30,622 nt of DNA. Origin: Actinobacteria bacterium 13_1_20CM_4_69_9 (lineage in GTDB: Bacteria > Actinomycetota > Thermoleophilia > Gaiellales > Gaiellaceae). This document shows positions 15,767 to 23,955 of this stretch, one piece after another; the first letter of the stretch is position 1, and every line of letters starts with the position of its first letter. The notes beneath the pieces were generated by a model. The model was given only the letters and a program-made list of their open reading frames with translations, made no database searches and had not been told where the DNA came from. The translations under genes and the position numbers were made by a program. Where the stretch lies: the NCBI GenBank assembly GCA_001920085.1, contig MNJC01000080.1, positions 1 through 30,622 of the forward strand. The letters are read 5' to 3'.

Positions 15767-16527
15767 GCAGCAAGGGCACCCGCGAGGATTGGCTCACGGC
15801 ACGGCGTGAGCTCCTGCAGGCGGAGAAAGAGCACACCCGCCGCGGCGACGAGCTCGCGCGACAGCGGCGCGACCTGCCGTGGGTGCGCATCGACAAGGAG
15901 TACACGTTCGACACCGACGACGGAAAGGCGTCGCTCGCCGACCTCTTCCAGGGCCGTTCGCAGCTGCTCGTCTACCACTTCATGCTCGGGCCGGAGTACA
16001 AGGCCGGCTGTCCTTCGTGCTCGGCTATCGCCGACGGCTTCGACGGATCCGTCGTGCATCTGATGCAACACGACGTGATGTTCACCGCCATCTCGCGCGC
16101 GCCGCTCGCGAACATCCAGGCGTACAAGCAACGCATGGGCTGGACCTTCCCGTGGGCGTCCTCGTACGGCAGCGACTTCAACTACGACTTCGGCGTCTCG
16201 ATCAGCGAGGAGCAGCAGCGCGACGGTGTCGTCGAATACAACTTTCGGGACGCGGACCAGCGCCCGCGCCTCGACCCGAACGGTCCCGTCGCGGTATTTG
16301 CGAAGACGGTCGGGACCGACGTCGCGACGTTCCTCCGGGAAGCGCCGGGCATGAGCGCCTTCGCGCTCGAGGACGGCGTCGTCTACCACACCTACTCGGC
16401 GTATGCTCGCGGTCTCGACGGGCTCTGGGGCATGTACCAGTGGCTCGACCGAGCGGCTGACGGACGAGGAGGGCGAGGCGCTCTACGAGCTCGCGCGCCG
16501 CTGCAGCGGCGACGGCGTGATCGTTGA
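15763..16527 (+). CDS. DUF899 (thioredoxin-like) protein with a lost C-terminus
   Basis: A 254-residue frame from GTG 15763, of which residues 1 to about 230 are recognisable DUF899. It reads DWLTARRELLQAEKEHTRRG, RRDLPWVRIDKEYTFDT, LLVYHFMLGPEYKAGCPSCS (family C-P-S-C motif), ISRAPLANIQAYKQRMGW, WASSYGSDFNYDFGVS and YHTYSAYARGLDGLWGMYQW. After WLDRA (about base 16450) the frame runs out of phase into the methyltransferase gene and gives an Arg-rich tail that is not real protein. Relatives end with a short W-(V/L)-R-(R/H)-H-D tail, which is absent. The DUF899 fold is thioredoxin-like; its substrate is unknown. Either the 3' end of this gene and the 5' end of the next were deleted together, or the assembly collapsed. 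Confidence 0.7.
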   Translation: MSSKGTREDWLTARRELLQAEKEHTRRGDELARQRRDLPWVRIDKEYTFDTDDGKASLADLFQGRSQLLVYHFMLGPEYKAGCPSCSAIADGFDGSVVHLMQHDVMFTAISRAPLANIQAYKQRMGWTFPWASSYGSDFNYDFGVSISEEQQRDGVVEYNFRDADQRPRLDPNGPVAVFAKTVGTDVATFLREAPGMSAFALEDGVVYHTYSAYARGLDGLWGMYQWLDRAADGRGGRGALRARAPLQRRRRDR

Positions 16528-17107
16528 GATCGGCTCGTGGAAGGGCAAGTCGACCGTGTGCCTGGGGCTGGGCTCGCAGGCGGGGAACGGCGTGCCCGTG
16601 TACGCGATCGACCCGCATGCCGACTACCGCTTCGGCGACTTCAAGACGAACGTCGAGCGCGCGGGGATCGCGGAGCTCGTGCGCCCGATCGCCTCGCTCT
16701 CGCAGCCCGCGGCCGACACGTTCGATCAGCCGATCGCGCTCCTCTTCGTCGACGGGTCGCACGAGTACGACCTCGTGCTCGAGGACTTCGAGAAGTGGGT
16801 GCCGAAGGTCGTCGACGGCGGCTGGGTCGCGTTCCACGACACGACGTGGACGGCAGGCCCGCGGAAGGTGGTCGCGCAAGCGGTCTACCGCTCGCGCCGG
16901 TTCAAGGACGCACGGTTCGTCGTGGGCTCGACGACGGTTGCGCGGAAGGTGCTGCACAACACGTTTGCCGACCGCGCGCGCAATCGCTACGTGCTCGGCG
17001 TGAAGACGGCGTTCTGGCTCGGGTCGTCCGCGCTCAAGAACCAGCGCCGGCTGCTTCCGGAGCCGGTCGAGCGCCTGGGGCGGCGCGTGCTCAAAGCCAT
17101 TCAGTGA
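16403..17107 (+). CDS. Class I SAM methyltransferase, N-terminus probably missing
   Basis: From about base 16450 this frame encodes RLTDEEGEALYELARR, then SAM motif I VIVEIGSWKGKSTVCLGLG, VYAIDPHADYRFGDFKTN (acidic motif II), LLFVDGSHEYDLVLEDFEKW (D-G-S-H motif) and GGWVAFHDTTWTAGPRKVV. This is the Methyltransf_24 pattern also seen near glycan-biosynthesis genes. The first ~16 residues from the only upstream ATG (16403) overlap the DUF899 frame by 125 bases and look like readthrough (MLAVSTGSGACTSGS). The real start and perhaps some N-terminal residues were lost at the junction near 16450. The substrate is unknown. The stop overlaps the GNAT gene by one base (TGATG). Confidence 0.72.
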   Translation: MLAVSTGSGACTSGSTERLTDEEGEALYELARRCSGDGVIVEIGSWKGKSTVCLGLGSQAGNGVPVYAIDPHADYRFGDFKTNVERAGIAELVRPIASLSQPAADTFDQPIALLFVDGSHEYDLVLEDFEKWVPKVVDGGWVAFHDTTWTAGPRKVVAQAVYRSRRFKDARFVVGSTTVARKVLHNTFADRARNRYVLGVKTAFWLGSSALKNQRRLLPEPVERLGRRVLKAIQ

Positions 17108-17934
17108 TGGAGCTTCGCGAGCACGCCGGCGTCACGGCGTTCCTCGCGGCGGCCGGCAAGCTCCTCGCGGCAGACGAGTCGCGCCACAACCTCATCTACG
17201 GCATCTGCTCGACGCTGATCGACACTCCGGATGCGTATCCCGAGGCGTACTTCTGGACGGTCGACGACGACGAGACCCTCGCTGCCCTCCTGCGGACGCC
17301 GCCGTTCAACTTCGCCGTCGCACGACCCCTGCGCGAAGGTGCCCTCGCCTTCGCTGCAGAGCGCCTCCGCGGCACGGAGTCGCCGGGCGTCACCGGTGCG
17401 GTGCCCGAGGCCGACGAGTTTGCGCGGGCGTGGACCGGCGAACCGAGGCTGCGAATGAAGCAAGGGATCTACGCAGCGCGGGAGATCCATGTCCCCTCGG
17501 ACGTGCCGGGTGCGATGCGCCTCGCGGCCCCGGACGATCGCGACGTCGTCGTCACGTGGATTCACGCATTCCAGGACGAGGCGCTGCCGGACGAAGCGCC
17601 GCACCTGGACATCGTCGCCGTCGTGGAGCGGCGGCTCCGGAGCGACGCAGCCGGGTTCGCTCTGTGGGAGGTCGGCGGCCGGCCTGTCTCGATGTGCGGC
17701 TTCGGCGCGCGCACGCCTCACGGCATCCGCATCGGTCCGGTCTACACACCGCCCGAGCTGCGCGGGCGCGGCTATGGGAGCGCCGTCACCGCGGCCGCGT
17801 CGAAGCGCCAGCTCGACGCCGGCCGCGATTTCTGCTTCCTCTACACGGACCTCGCGAACCCGACGTCGAACAAGATCTACATGAACATCGGCTACGAGTT
17901 CGTGTGCGACTCGGCCGACTACGCGTTCGACTAG
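17107..17934 (+). CDS. GNAT-family N-acetyltransferase
   Basis: A 275-residue protein. The N-terminal half (1-130) is an all-purpose accessory region with the motif SPGVTGAVPEADEFARAW common in actinobacterial double-GNAT proteins. The C-terminal half is a GNAT domain. Its central strand is FALWEVGGRPVSMCGFGART, the acetyl-CoA loop is YTPPELRGRGYGSAVTAA (Arg-Gly-x-Gly-x-Gly/Ala), and it ends FLYTDLANPTSNKIYMNIGY with the Asn-x-Tyr pattern. It would transfer an acetyl group from acetyl-CoA to an unknown amine. ATG 17107 overlaps the methyltransferase stop by one base. It ends convergently, sharing a CTAG with the minus-strand secreted protein. Confidence 0.85.
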   Translation: MELREHAGVTAFLAAAGKLLAADESRHNLIYGICSTLIDTPDAYPEAYFWTVDDDETLAALLRTPPFNFAVARPLREGALAFAAERLRGTESPGVTGAVPEADEFARAWTGEPRLRMKQGIYAAREIHVPSDVPGAMRLAAPDDRDVVVTWIHAFQDEALPDEAPHLDIVAVVERRLRSDAAGFALWEVGGRPVSMCGFGARTPHGIRIGPVYTPPELRGRGYGSAVTAAASKRQLDAGRDFCFLYTDLANPTSNKIYMNIGYEFVCDSADYAFD

Positions 17935-19871
17935 CCGCCGCCGACGACCTTGAACTTCGGCTTGGCGACGACGATCTTCGACGGGTCCGACCAGGACATC
18001 TGCTGGGCGCCGGTCGGGAGGTTCAGGTTGAAGCCGCGCACGCGGTACCACCACGTCCCGGCGCCGAGCGGCAGCACGGCAGACGTTCCCAGCGTCATCG
18101 TGCCGAGCGCGCCCTGGTTCTGCGAGTTCGGCTGCGGCGCGAACGGATAGCGCGTCTTGCTCCACTGCACCTCGTACGCGGATGCTCCGAGCGCGGGCGT
18201 CCACGCCACGAGCGGGTACCCGTAGAACGCCTGGCTGCTCTTCCCGGCCGTGAGCCTGCCGCTCGGCGAGAGGCCGGATGCGAACAGCTCCCCGGCGGCC
18301 GTCAGCGACGGCTCGCTGTTCTTGCCGAACCGCGCGACCCGGCCTTCCGCGCACACGTCCTGCGGCAGCTCGAGATCTACGTACTGCAGGTTCCCGCCCG
18401 TGCGCACGATCGGCTCGCCCGTGCCGTGCGCGAACTTGAGCGGGGACGCGAAACCGATGTTCGAGCCGCTGACCGTCACGATCGTCGCGCTCTCCTGGTT
18501 GCCGGCGTTACCGATCAACACGGTGTCGCCGGTGGAGAAGCCCACGCCGTCCATCGCCGTCGTCGACACGCTGCCGACCGCGCTCACGCCCGCGGTCGCC
18601 GTCGTGATCGCCCCCGGCGACACCGCGGCGACGGCCACGACCGTCCAGTAGTAGCCGCCGCTCGGCCACTCCGTGTCCCAGAGGTCGACCGGGGCACCGA
18701 GATCGCCGCTGAACTTCAGCTGCGTGGGCCCGGCCGGGGCGGAGGTCGTGGAGGTGGAGTCGGAATCGGCCGGGACCGCCGTCGTCGGCGACGCCGCGGG
18801 CTCCGACTCCGTTGACTTCACCGGCAGCCCGTCGAACATGAAGCTGTCCGGCTCGCTGCCGTCACGGAGGTAGTTCGCGCGCGCGGCCGGAAGGCCCGTC
18901 GGGCTGGCCGGGAGCGTCAGCGGGCCGTACGGCCGGGGCGCGTAGGCAGGGCCGCCGACGATCGCGCCCGTGTAGACGCGGTTGAGGCACTGGCGGTCGG
19001 TGAACACGTAGACGCGAAAGAGCTCCGCCCTCGTCCCCTCGATCGTGGTGTCGCCGCTGAACGTGAAGCCCGGCATCAGGCGGTGTGCGGGCGAGGAGCC
19101 GTCGCCGGTTGCGGTCACGTCGGAGATCGTGTCGTCGAGCGTGATCGGGCCCGTCGAGTACGCCGGGTTCGTCGACGTGTACACGGGGCTCCACGGCCCG
19201 TATGCCACTGCCGGCAGGTGGTTCTGCCGCGCCGAGGGGTCGTTGTCCATCCGCAGCGCGCGAATGCGCCAGCGGATCGTTCCCGTCCAGCTCGCCGAGC
19301 GGTGGAAGGTGTAGAACTCGCGCTCGTCGAGGACGTTCGTCAGCGACATCTCCATCTTCGACGTGGGGTTGTTGATGTCGATCAGCCAGATCTGGTACAT
19401 GTCGGCGCCCTCGATCGGTGTCCAGCGCAGCAGGCCCGGCTCGCTCGGCAGCGGCTTCGGCGCTGCGCTCGGCTCCATGTCGAACCCGAACGGCGTGCTC
19501 CAAGGCGTCGAGGAGGAACGCTTGATCGCGCGCACGCGCGCAAACAACGCGTGCGGGTTGCCAGTGATCCACGGGAGCGTGAGCTGCGGCGCGGCGACCG
19601 GTGTCATCAGGTTCGTCGCGGTGTAGAGCAGGCCGCTGTCGCGGAAGCTCGCGCTCGTCGAGAGCTGGAACTGGTAGCGCACCGCACCGGGAACCGGATC
19701 CCAGGCGAACGACGGCGTCCGCGGGAAGGAGTCCGCGACCGGCTCGTCGGCGCGCAGCAGGAAGCCGTGCAGGTGCCCGGGCGAGGCGCCTTTGACAGGC
19801 GTCGCCGCATCGGCCGCCGAGGCGATGCCGAGCAGGCTGAGACAGGCTGCCGCAAGTGCGAGGACGCGCAT
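17931..19871 (-). CDS. Secreted FN3-like multidomain protein with an inserted module
   Basis: A 646-residue protein with a Sec signal peptide (MRVLALAAACLSLLGIASA, likely cut after Ala-Asp-Ala near 23). Three FN3-like repeats share the pattern W-x-P-x-x-G-A-x-x-Y: residues about 56-72 (FAWDPVPGAVRYQFQLS), 149-165 (RWTPIEGADMYQIWLID) and 556-572 (AWTPALGASAYEVQWSK). A Ser/Thr/Pro-rich linker lies at 352-382. Residues about 416-491 (SPGAITTATAGVSAVGSVST through LKFAHGTGEPIV) form a beta-rich module that interrupts one FN3-like unit, between YYWTVVAV and LQYVDLELPQDVCAEGRVAR. No catalytic motif is seen. It is probably an extracellular binding or surface protein; the role is unknown. It lies downstream of the amidase on the same strand. 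Confidence 0.75.
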   Translation of the reverse strand: MRVLALAAACLSLLGIASAADAATPVKGASPGHLHGFLLRADEPVADSFPRTPSFAWDPVPGAVRYQFQLSTSASFRDSGLLYTATNLMTPVAAPQLTLPWITGNPHALFARVRAIKRSSSTPWSTPFGFDMEPSAAPKPLPSEPGLLRWTPIEGADMYQIWLIDINNPTSKMEMSLTNVLDEREFYTFHRSASWTGTIRWRIRALRMDNDPSARQNHLPAVAYGPWSPVYTSTNPAYSTGPITLDDTISDVTATGDGSSPAHRLMPGFTFSGDTTIEGTRAELFRVYVFTDRQCLNRVYTGAIVGGPAYAPRPYGPLTLPASPTGLPAARANYLRDGSEPDSFMFDGLPVKSTESEPAASPTTAVPADSDSTSTTSAPAGPTQLKFSGDLGAPVDLWDTEWPSGGYYWTVVAVAAVSPGAITTATAGVSAVGSVSTTAMDGVGFSTGDTVLIGNAGNQESATIVTVSGSNIGFASPLKFAHGTGEPIVRTGGNLQYVDLELPQDVCAEGRVARFGKNSEPSLTAAGELFASGLSPSGRLTAGKSSQAFYGYPLVAWTPALGASAYEVQWSKTRYPFAPQPNSQNQGALGTMTLGTSAVLPLGAGTWWYRVRGFNLNLPTGAQQMSWSDPSKIVVAKPKFKVVGGG

Positions 19872-19928
19872 TTCCTCATGGGTTGTCGGCAGCCCGGGTC
19901 GTGCGGCTGTCCCTCGAACGAGGGATGG

Positions 19929-21047
19929 CTAGGTGCCGGAAAGCGTGGCCGCAAGCCGTTCTCCGGCTGCGAGCACGAGCGCGTCGGCACCCGGCCGCCC
20001 GACGAGCTGGACGGATGCCGGCAGGCCGTCCTCGGCCGCGCCGCACGGAAGGGCGAGCGCCGGCCAGCCGAGCGTGTTGAACGGCAGCGTGTTGCGCGTC
20101 AGCGTGGCGCGAAGCGCCAGATCGCCGACCCCGACCGGCGGCGCCACGCACGACAGCGTCGGCGTCAGCAAGAGCTCAAACCCCTCGAGCAGCTCGGCAC
20201 AGCGTTCGCGGTACTCCTCGCGCGCACGCGCGGCGTGCGTCGCCTCGGCGTCCGACACCGCCAGGCAGCGCTCGATCTTCGTCGCGAGGTCGTCGCCGTA
20301 GAGCTCCGCGTTCTCCGAGTAGAGCTCGCGGTGGACGTCGGCGACCTCGCGCATGAACAGGGCATCGATCCGCGGTCGCGGCCAGTCGATGTCGCGCGCG
20401 CGCGGGAACTGCGCGGCTGCCTCGCGCACGCGCGCGCCGACGAGCGGGTCGGCCTCTTGTATCCAGGCGACCGCGACGTGCAGCTCCTCCAGCGACTCGA
20501 CCCGGGTCGGAGCGAAACCGTCGGCGAGCGACTCGAGCTGCGCCGAGCAGGCCGCTACGGTCCGGCCCATCGGCCCCACATGGTCGAAGCTCGGCGCGAG
20601 CGGGAAGCAGCCGCTGGTCGGGACGAGGTCGTACGTCGGCTTGAGGCCGACGACGCCGCAGCAGGCGGCCGGAATCCGGATCGACCCTCCGGAGCCGGTG
20701 CCCAGGGCGGCGACTGCCAGTCCCGCGGCGAGCGCTGCTGCGGAGCCGCCGCTCGATCCTCCCGCGATCCGTCCTGGCGCGAGCGGGTTCGGGACGGTTC
20801 CGAAGTGCGGGTTCTCGGAGGTGATCCCGTACGCGAACTCGTGCAGGTTCGTCTTGCCGACGTTCGCATAGCCCGCCGTTTCGAGTCGTACCACCGCCTC
20901 GGCTGACGTCGTCGGCACGTGCCCGGCGAAGATCGCCGATCCGTAGGTGGTCGTCAGCCCTGCCGTGTCGAGCAGGTCCTTGACCGCCAGCGGCGTGCCG
21001 GTGCCGACCTCGTTCGGTCGTGCGAGGAAGATCCCGTCGGCCGCCAC
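19929..21047 (-). CDS. Amidase-signature hydrolase
   Basis: A 372-residue member of the amidase-signature family, which hydrolyses C-N amide bonds by a Ser-cisSer-Lys triad. The Lys is in PLAVKDLLDTAGL (about residue 23), the cis-Ser in AGGSSGGSAAALAAGL and the nucleophile Ser in GSGGSIRIPAACCGVVGLKP. GYANVGKTNLHEFAYG and a C-terminal PALALPCG also fit. Most relatives read GTDTGGS or GTDSGGS where this one has GTGSGGS; the triad itself is kept. It starts at GTG 21047 and is short at the N-terminus compared with GatA, so glutamyl-tRNA amidotransferase is unlikely. There is no signal peptide. It lies 12 bases after the upstream metallopeptidase gene and may be co-transcribed. The substrate is unknown. 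Confidence 0.86.
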   Translation of the reverse strand: MAADGIFLARPNEVGTGTPLAVKDLLDTAGLTTTYGSAIFAGHVPTTSAEAVVRLETAGYANVGKTNLHEFAYGITSENPHFGTVPNPLAPGRIAGGSSGGSAAALAAGLAVAALGTGSGGSIRIPAACCGVVGLKPTYDLVPTSGCFPLAPSFDHVGPMGRTVAACSAQLESLADGFAPTRVESLEELHVAVAWIQEADPLVGARVREAAAQFPRARDIDWPRPRIDALFMREVADVHRELYSENAELYGDDLATKIERCLAVSDAEATHAARAREEYRERCAELLEGFELLLTPTLSCVAPPVGVGDLALRATLTRNTLPFNTLGWPALALPCGAAEDGLPASVQLVGRPGADALVLAAGERLAATLSGT

Positions 21048-21059
21048 CAGGCGGCGACT

Positions 21060-22715
21060 CTAGTGCTTCTTCTTGGCTGTCTTCTTCTTCGGCTTCGGCG
21101 GCGTCTGGACGACGACGCGGCGCGTGAAGGTTGCGCCCCTCGTCCCGCTCGGCGACTCACTGGTCATTTGCAGGACGTTGGACGAGCTCTTCGTCCGCAG
21201 CGACTTGAAGAGCTGCGTCGGCAGCACGAAGCGAACGTCGTTGTTGCCGCTGCGGAGGGCGGCCGAGCCGAGGCCGGTCGAGCCGAGCACCGCGCCGAGC
21301 CTGCCGTCACCGCTCGAGAACACGACGAAGCGAAGCACCCGCGTCTTGCTCGAGACGTGTAGGACCTCGGGCGCGTAGACGTTCAGCGTCGGCGCGGGGT
21401 CGCTCGTCGGCGCGGAGATAGGCGTGCCGATGACATGCGCGCCCGGCGGCGGGTCGGACGGTGCGGCGGGCGTGTTGGGGTCGACGTCGACGCTGCCCCG
21501 CACCGTGAACTCCTGCCCGTCGCTTCCGAGGCTGTCGTTCGGCAGCGAGAGGTACGCGCTCGGGCTGCCGGCGCACGTGTTCCACGGCACCGTGATCGAG
21601 GCCGTCGACCCGGTCACGGTCAACGGTTGCGCGACCGACGTCTTCGTGTTCGCGTAGTACGTCGGGGTCGAGACGACGCCCGCCGGAATCGTGACGTCGA
21701 GCGTCAGGGTCGCGGCGAAGCACGGCTGCGTCGGGTCGGATCCGTGCGTGAGCGTGATGTACCGCACCGCGAGATGGTTGACCGCAACCGGCTGCAGGGG
21801 CAGCGTGCCGGACGTGGTGCCGACCGGGACGTTCGCGTACAGCTGGGGACGCGAGCCGGCCAGCGACGCCATCGTGAAGTTCCCTGTCATGCGCGCGGTC
21901 GTGTAGTCGTTGAAGAACGAGGCCAGTGAGGTGCCCGACGGCAAGACGTTCGCGAGATCGGTCGTACCGGGCGCGGCCGGGCTCGCGGCTGCCTGATCCC
22001 AGACGGCCTTGACCTTGCCGTCGCCGTAGCGCTCGGCGAGATACTCGAAGAGCATCCAGCCGGGGTAACCGTTCTTGTCGTACTCCGTGTCGCCGCAGCG
22101 CGTGCCGACGCAGTCGAGCGTTCGGTCGGGGTTGACGCCGAAGCCGCCGGCCGCATTGTTCGCGCGGATCGCCGCCCATTCGGCCGTGCCTTCCTGGAGC
22201 CACTGGTCGACACCGGGCGCGAGCGCGTCCTCGACCAGATGGAAGACCTCATGGGCGATGACCGGATACTTCAGCCCGTCCTTGCCCATGTTGAGGTGGA
22301 TGTTGTCCGCGCCGCCGCCGATGGGCTCGAGGACCGCGTCCCACCGCGTCAGCGGCTGCGGAGTTCCGAACGGGATCACGCCGTAGACGGAGCAGCCGCC
22401 GCCGAAGTTCTCGATCGCGACGTGGACATGGCTGTCGCTGTCGGGCACCGGCGCCGGCCATCCGAGCCCCATGCCGGCGTAGAACGTCCGCGCCCGGTCG
22501 AGCATGCCGGCGATGTCGCCGGCCCGCTCCTCGGTGGTGAAGTCCTTGCACGTCGCATCGTTGTCGTTGCCGTCGTAATGGACGGTGAAGTTTGGGTTCG
22601 ACAGGGTCATGATCCCGTCGGTCGGGAACGGGTCGATCGCCGACGCGCTCGGCACGCCGACGGCGAGGCCGAGCAGCGCCAGAGCAAGCGCAGCGAGAGT
22701 GCGAAGCGACCGCAT
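21060..22715 (-). CDS. Secreted HExxH metallopeptidase-like protein
   Basis: A 551-residue protein with a signal peptide (MRSLRTLAALALALLGLAVG, likely cut after Ala-Ser-Ala near 26). A zincin motif HEVFH lies at 155-159 within KYPVIAHEVFHLVEDALAPG. A Glu about 20 residues later (QEGTAEWAAIR, Glu175/Glu179) can serve as the third zinc ligand as in gluzincins. Paired Cys (56, 108, 202, 207) suggest disulfides. The C-terminal half is beta-rich (Pro/Thr linker DPNTPAAPSDPPPGAHVIG) and ends in a Lys-rich tail KPKKKTAKKKH that could bind polyanionic cell wall. A secreted zinc peptidase is inferred from the motif; the exact family is not recognised. It follows the cta genes by 33 bases on the same strand. 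Confidence 0.72.
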   Translation of the reverse strand: MRSLRTLAALALALLGLAVGVPSASAIDPFPTDGIMTLSNPNFTVHYDGNDNDATCKDFTTEERAGDIAGMLDRARTFYAGMGLGWPAPVPDSDSHVHVAIENFGGGCSVYGVIPFGTPQPLTRWDAVLEPIGGGADNIHLNMGKDGLKYPVIAHEVFHLVEDALAPGVDQWLQEGTAEWAAIRANNAAGGFGVNPDRTLDCVGTRCGDTEYDKNGYPGWMLFEYLAERYGDGKVKAVWDQAAASPAAPGTTDLANVLPSGTSLASFFNDYTTARMTGNFTMASLAGSRPQLYANVPVGTTSGTLPLQPVAVNHLAVRYITLTHGSDPTQPCFAATLTLDVTIPAGVVSTPTYYANTKTSVAQPLTVTGSTASITVPWNTCAGSPSAYLSLPNDSLGSDGQEFTVRGSVDVDPNTPAAPSDPPPGAHVIGTPISAPTSDPAPTLNVYAPEVLHVSSKTRVLRFVVFSSGDGRLGAVLGSTGLGSAALRSGNNDVRFVLPTQLFKSLRTKSSSNVLQMTSESPSGTRGATFTRRVVVQTPPKPKKKTAKKKH

Positions 22716-22748
22716 CAGAGGCCAGATCGGCCCCTGCCGTGCCTTCCT

Positions 22749-22910
22749 TTAGTCGAACTGCAGGTAAATGAGGGACACGACGACCGCGCCGGCCGCGATC
22801 AGCAGCGCAAGCCCGAGCAGCGCCCAGCCGAGGACCATGTTCTTCCGCGCGAGCTCCGGCGTCACCTCGACGGGCTCGTTCGTGGTGCGCGGCGGCAGCG
22901 GCTCGCTCAT
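22749..22910 (-). CDS. Small single-pass membrane protein at the end of the cta operon
   Basis: A 53-residue protein from ATG 22908-22910: a polar head (MSEPLPPRTTNEPVEVTPEL), then ARKNMVLGWALLGLALLIAA and a hydrophobic span through VVVSLIYLQFD. Its ATG overlaps the TGA of the ctaB C-terminal frame by four bases (ATGA), so it is translationally coupled to the haem-O synthase gene. Small single-span subunits are often found with haem-copper oxidase operons. I cannot name this one, but a role in oxidase assembly or as a minor subunit is a fair inference. Membrane topology is inferred as N-in or N-out undecided. Confidence 0.7.
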   Translation of the reverse strand: MSEPLPPRTTNEPVEVTPELARKNMVLGWALLGLALLIAAGAVVVSLIYLQFD

Positions 22911-23955
22911 GCGAGCAGGGGGTCGAGGGCCATGGCCACGAAGAGCAGCGCCAGGTAGAGGAGCGAATAGTGGAAGAGCAGCGCGGCGCGCCGGGGCGTC
23001 GCATCGCGCCTCAGCTCTCCCGGACACCCCGCACGACGGGCAGCATCGGGATCCGCGCGGCCTCGTAGTCGCGGCGGATCAACAGCGCGAGCGCCCAGAA
23101 GTGCGGAGGCGTCCAGAAGAAGACGATCAGGAACAGCCACAGGGCGGGGAGCGTGAGATTCCCGGTCACGGCGGCCCACCCGACGAGCGGGGGCACCGCT
23201 CCTGCCGCCCCGCCGATGACGATGTTCTGCGGCGTGCTTCGCTTCAACCAGCGCGTGTACACGAGCACGTAGAAGAGGTTCCCGACCAACGCGAGCGTCG
23301 CCGTCAGGACGTTCACGAGCGATGCGAGCAGGACGAACGAGAACGCCGAGAGCGTCAGTCCGAACTCGAGCGCGAGTGTCGGCGGCATCCGCTCGGCGGC
23401 GAGCGGCCGCGCGCGCGTGCGCTTGCCCATCAGCCGGTCGATGTCGCGGTCGAGCACGTGGTTCAGCGCCGACGCGCCGCCGCAGGCGAGCGCGAGGCCC
23501 GTCATCGTCACGGCGACGAGCCGGCCGGCCGGCGCTCCCTGAGCGGCGACGAACATCGCGCAGAGGCCCGTGACGAGCAGCAGGGACATGATCCGCGGCT
23601 TCGTCAGCGTCACATAGTCCCGCCACGGCGCCGGCGGAGCCGGCTCGCCGCGGTACGTCGCGACGGTCGCCACCAGCGTCGCGGCAAACGCGACCGCTGC
23701 GAGCGCGAGGTGTGCCCCGGGCAGCGTCACGAGCGCAGCGATGCCGAAGAGCACGAGCGCGCTCAGTGCCGGCACGAACAGCCGCGGATGGGCGAGGCGT
23801 GCAGCGACGACGAGGGCGACCAGCGGTGGCAGCGCGAGCGCCGCGAGGATGCGGTGGGCCGCGCCGAGCGACGCGGCGCCGCTGACGACCGCGAGCAGCA
23901 CGGCGCTCGACGCGAACAGCGCCGTGAACCGCAACCACAGGCCGGGTCTAGGCAC
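22907..23955 (-). pseudogene. ctaB: Haem O synthase with N-terminal CtaA-like half domain, frameshifted near its 3' end
   Basis: From GTG 23955 a 314-residue frame contains about 100 residues of four-helix CtaA-like sequence with His in AHRILAALALPPLVALVV and GAHLALAAVAFAATLVA. This is followed by the UbiA-type prenyltransferase: YVTLTKPRIMSLLLVTGL, the Asp-rich motif NHVLDRDIDRLMGKRTRARP, FWTPPHFWALALLIRRDYE and MLPVVRGVRES, then TGA at 23011. A second frame resumes near 23008-23022 with LRRDATPRRAALLFHYSLLY and LALLFVAMALDPLLA, ending at 22907; this is the normal C-terminus of actinobacterial CtaB. About two helices between VRG and LRRDA are missing. The enzyme farnesylates haem B to haem O for the oxidase. 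Position and overlap with ctaD (8 bases) support the call. Damage may be an assembly artefact. Confidence 0.8.

Noticed and set aside
19929..21047. GatA subunit of the glutamyl-tRNA amidotransferase
   Set aside because: It is about 100 residues shorter than GatA, has no gatB or gatC nearby, and its sequence around the triad fits a general amidase.
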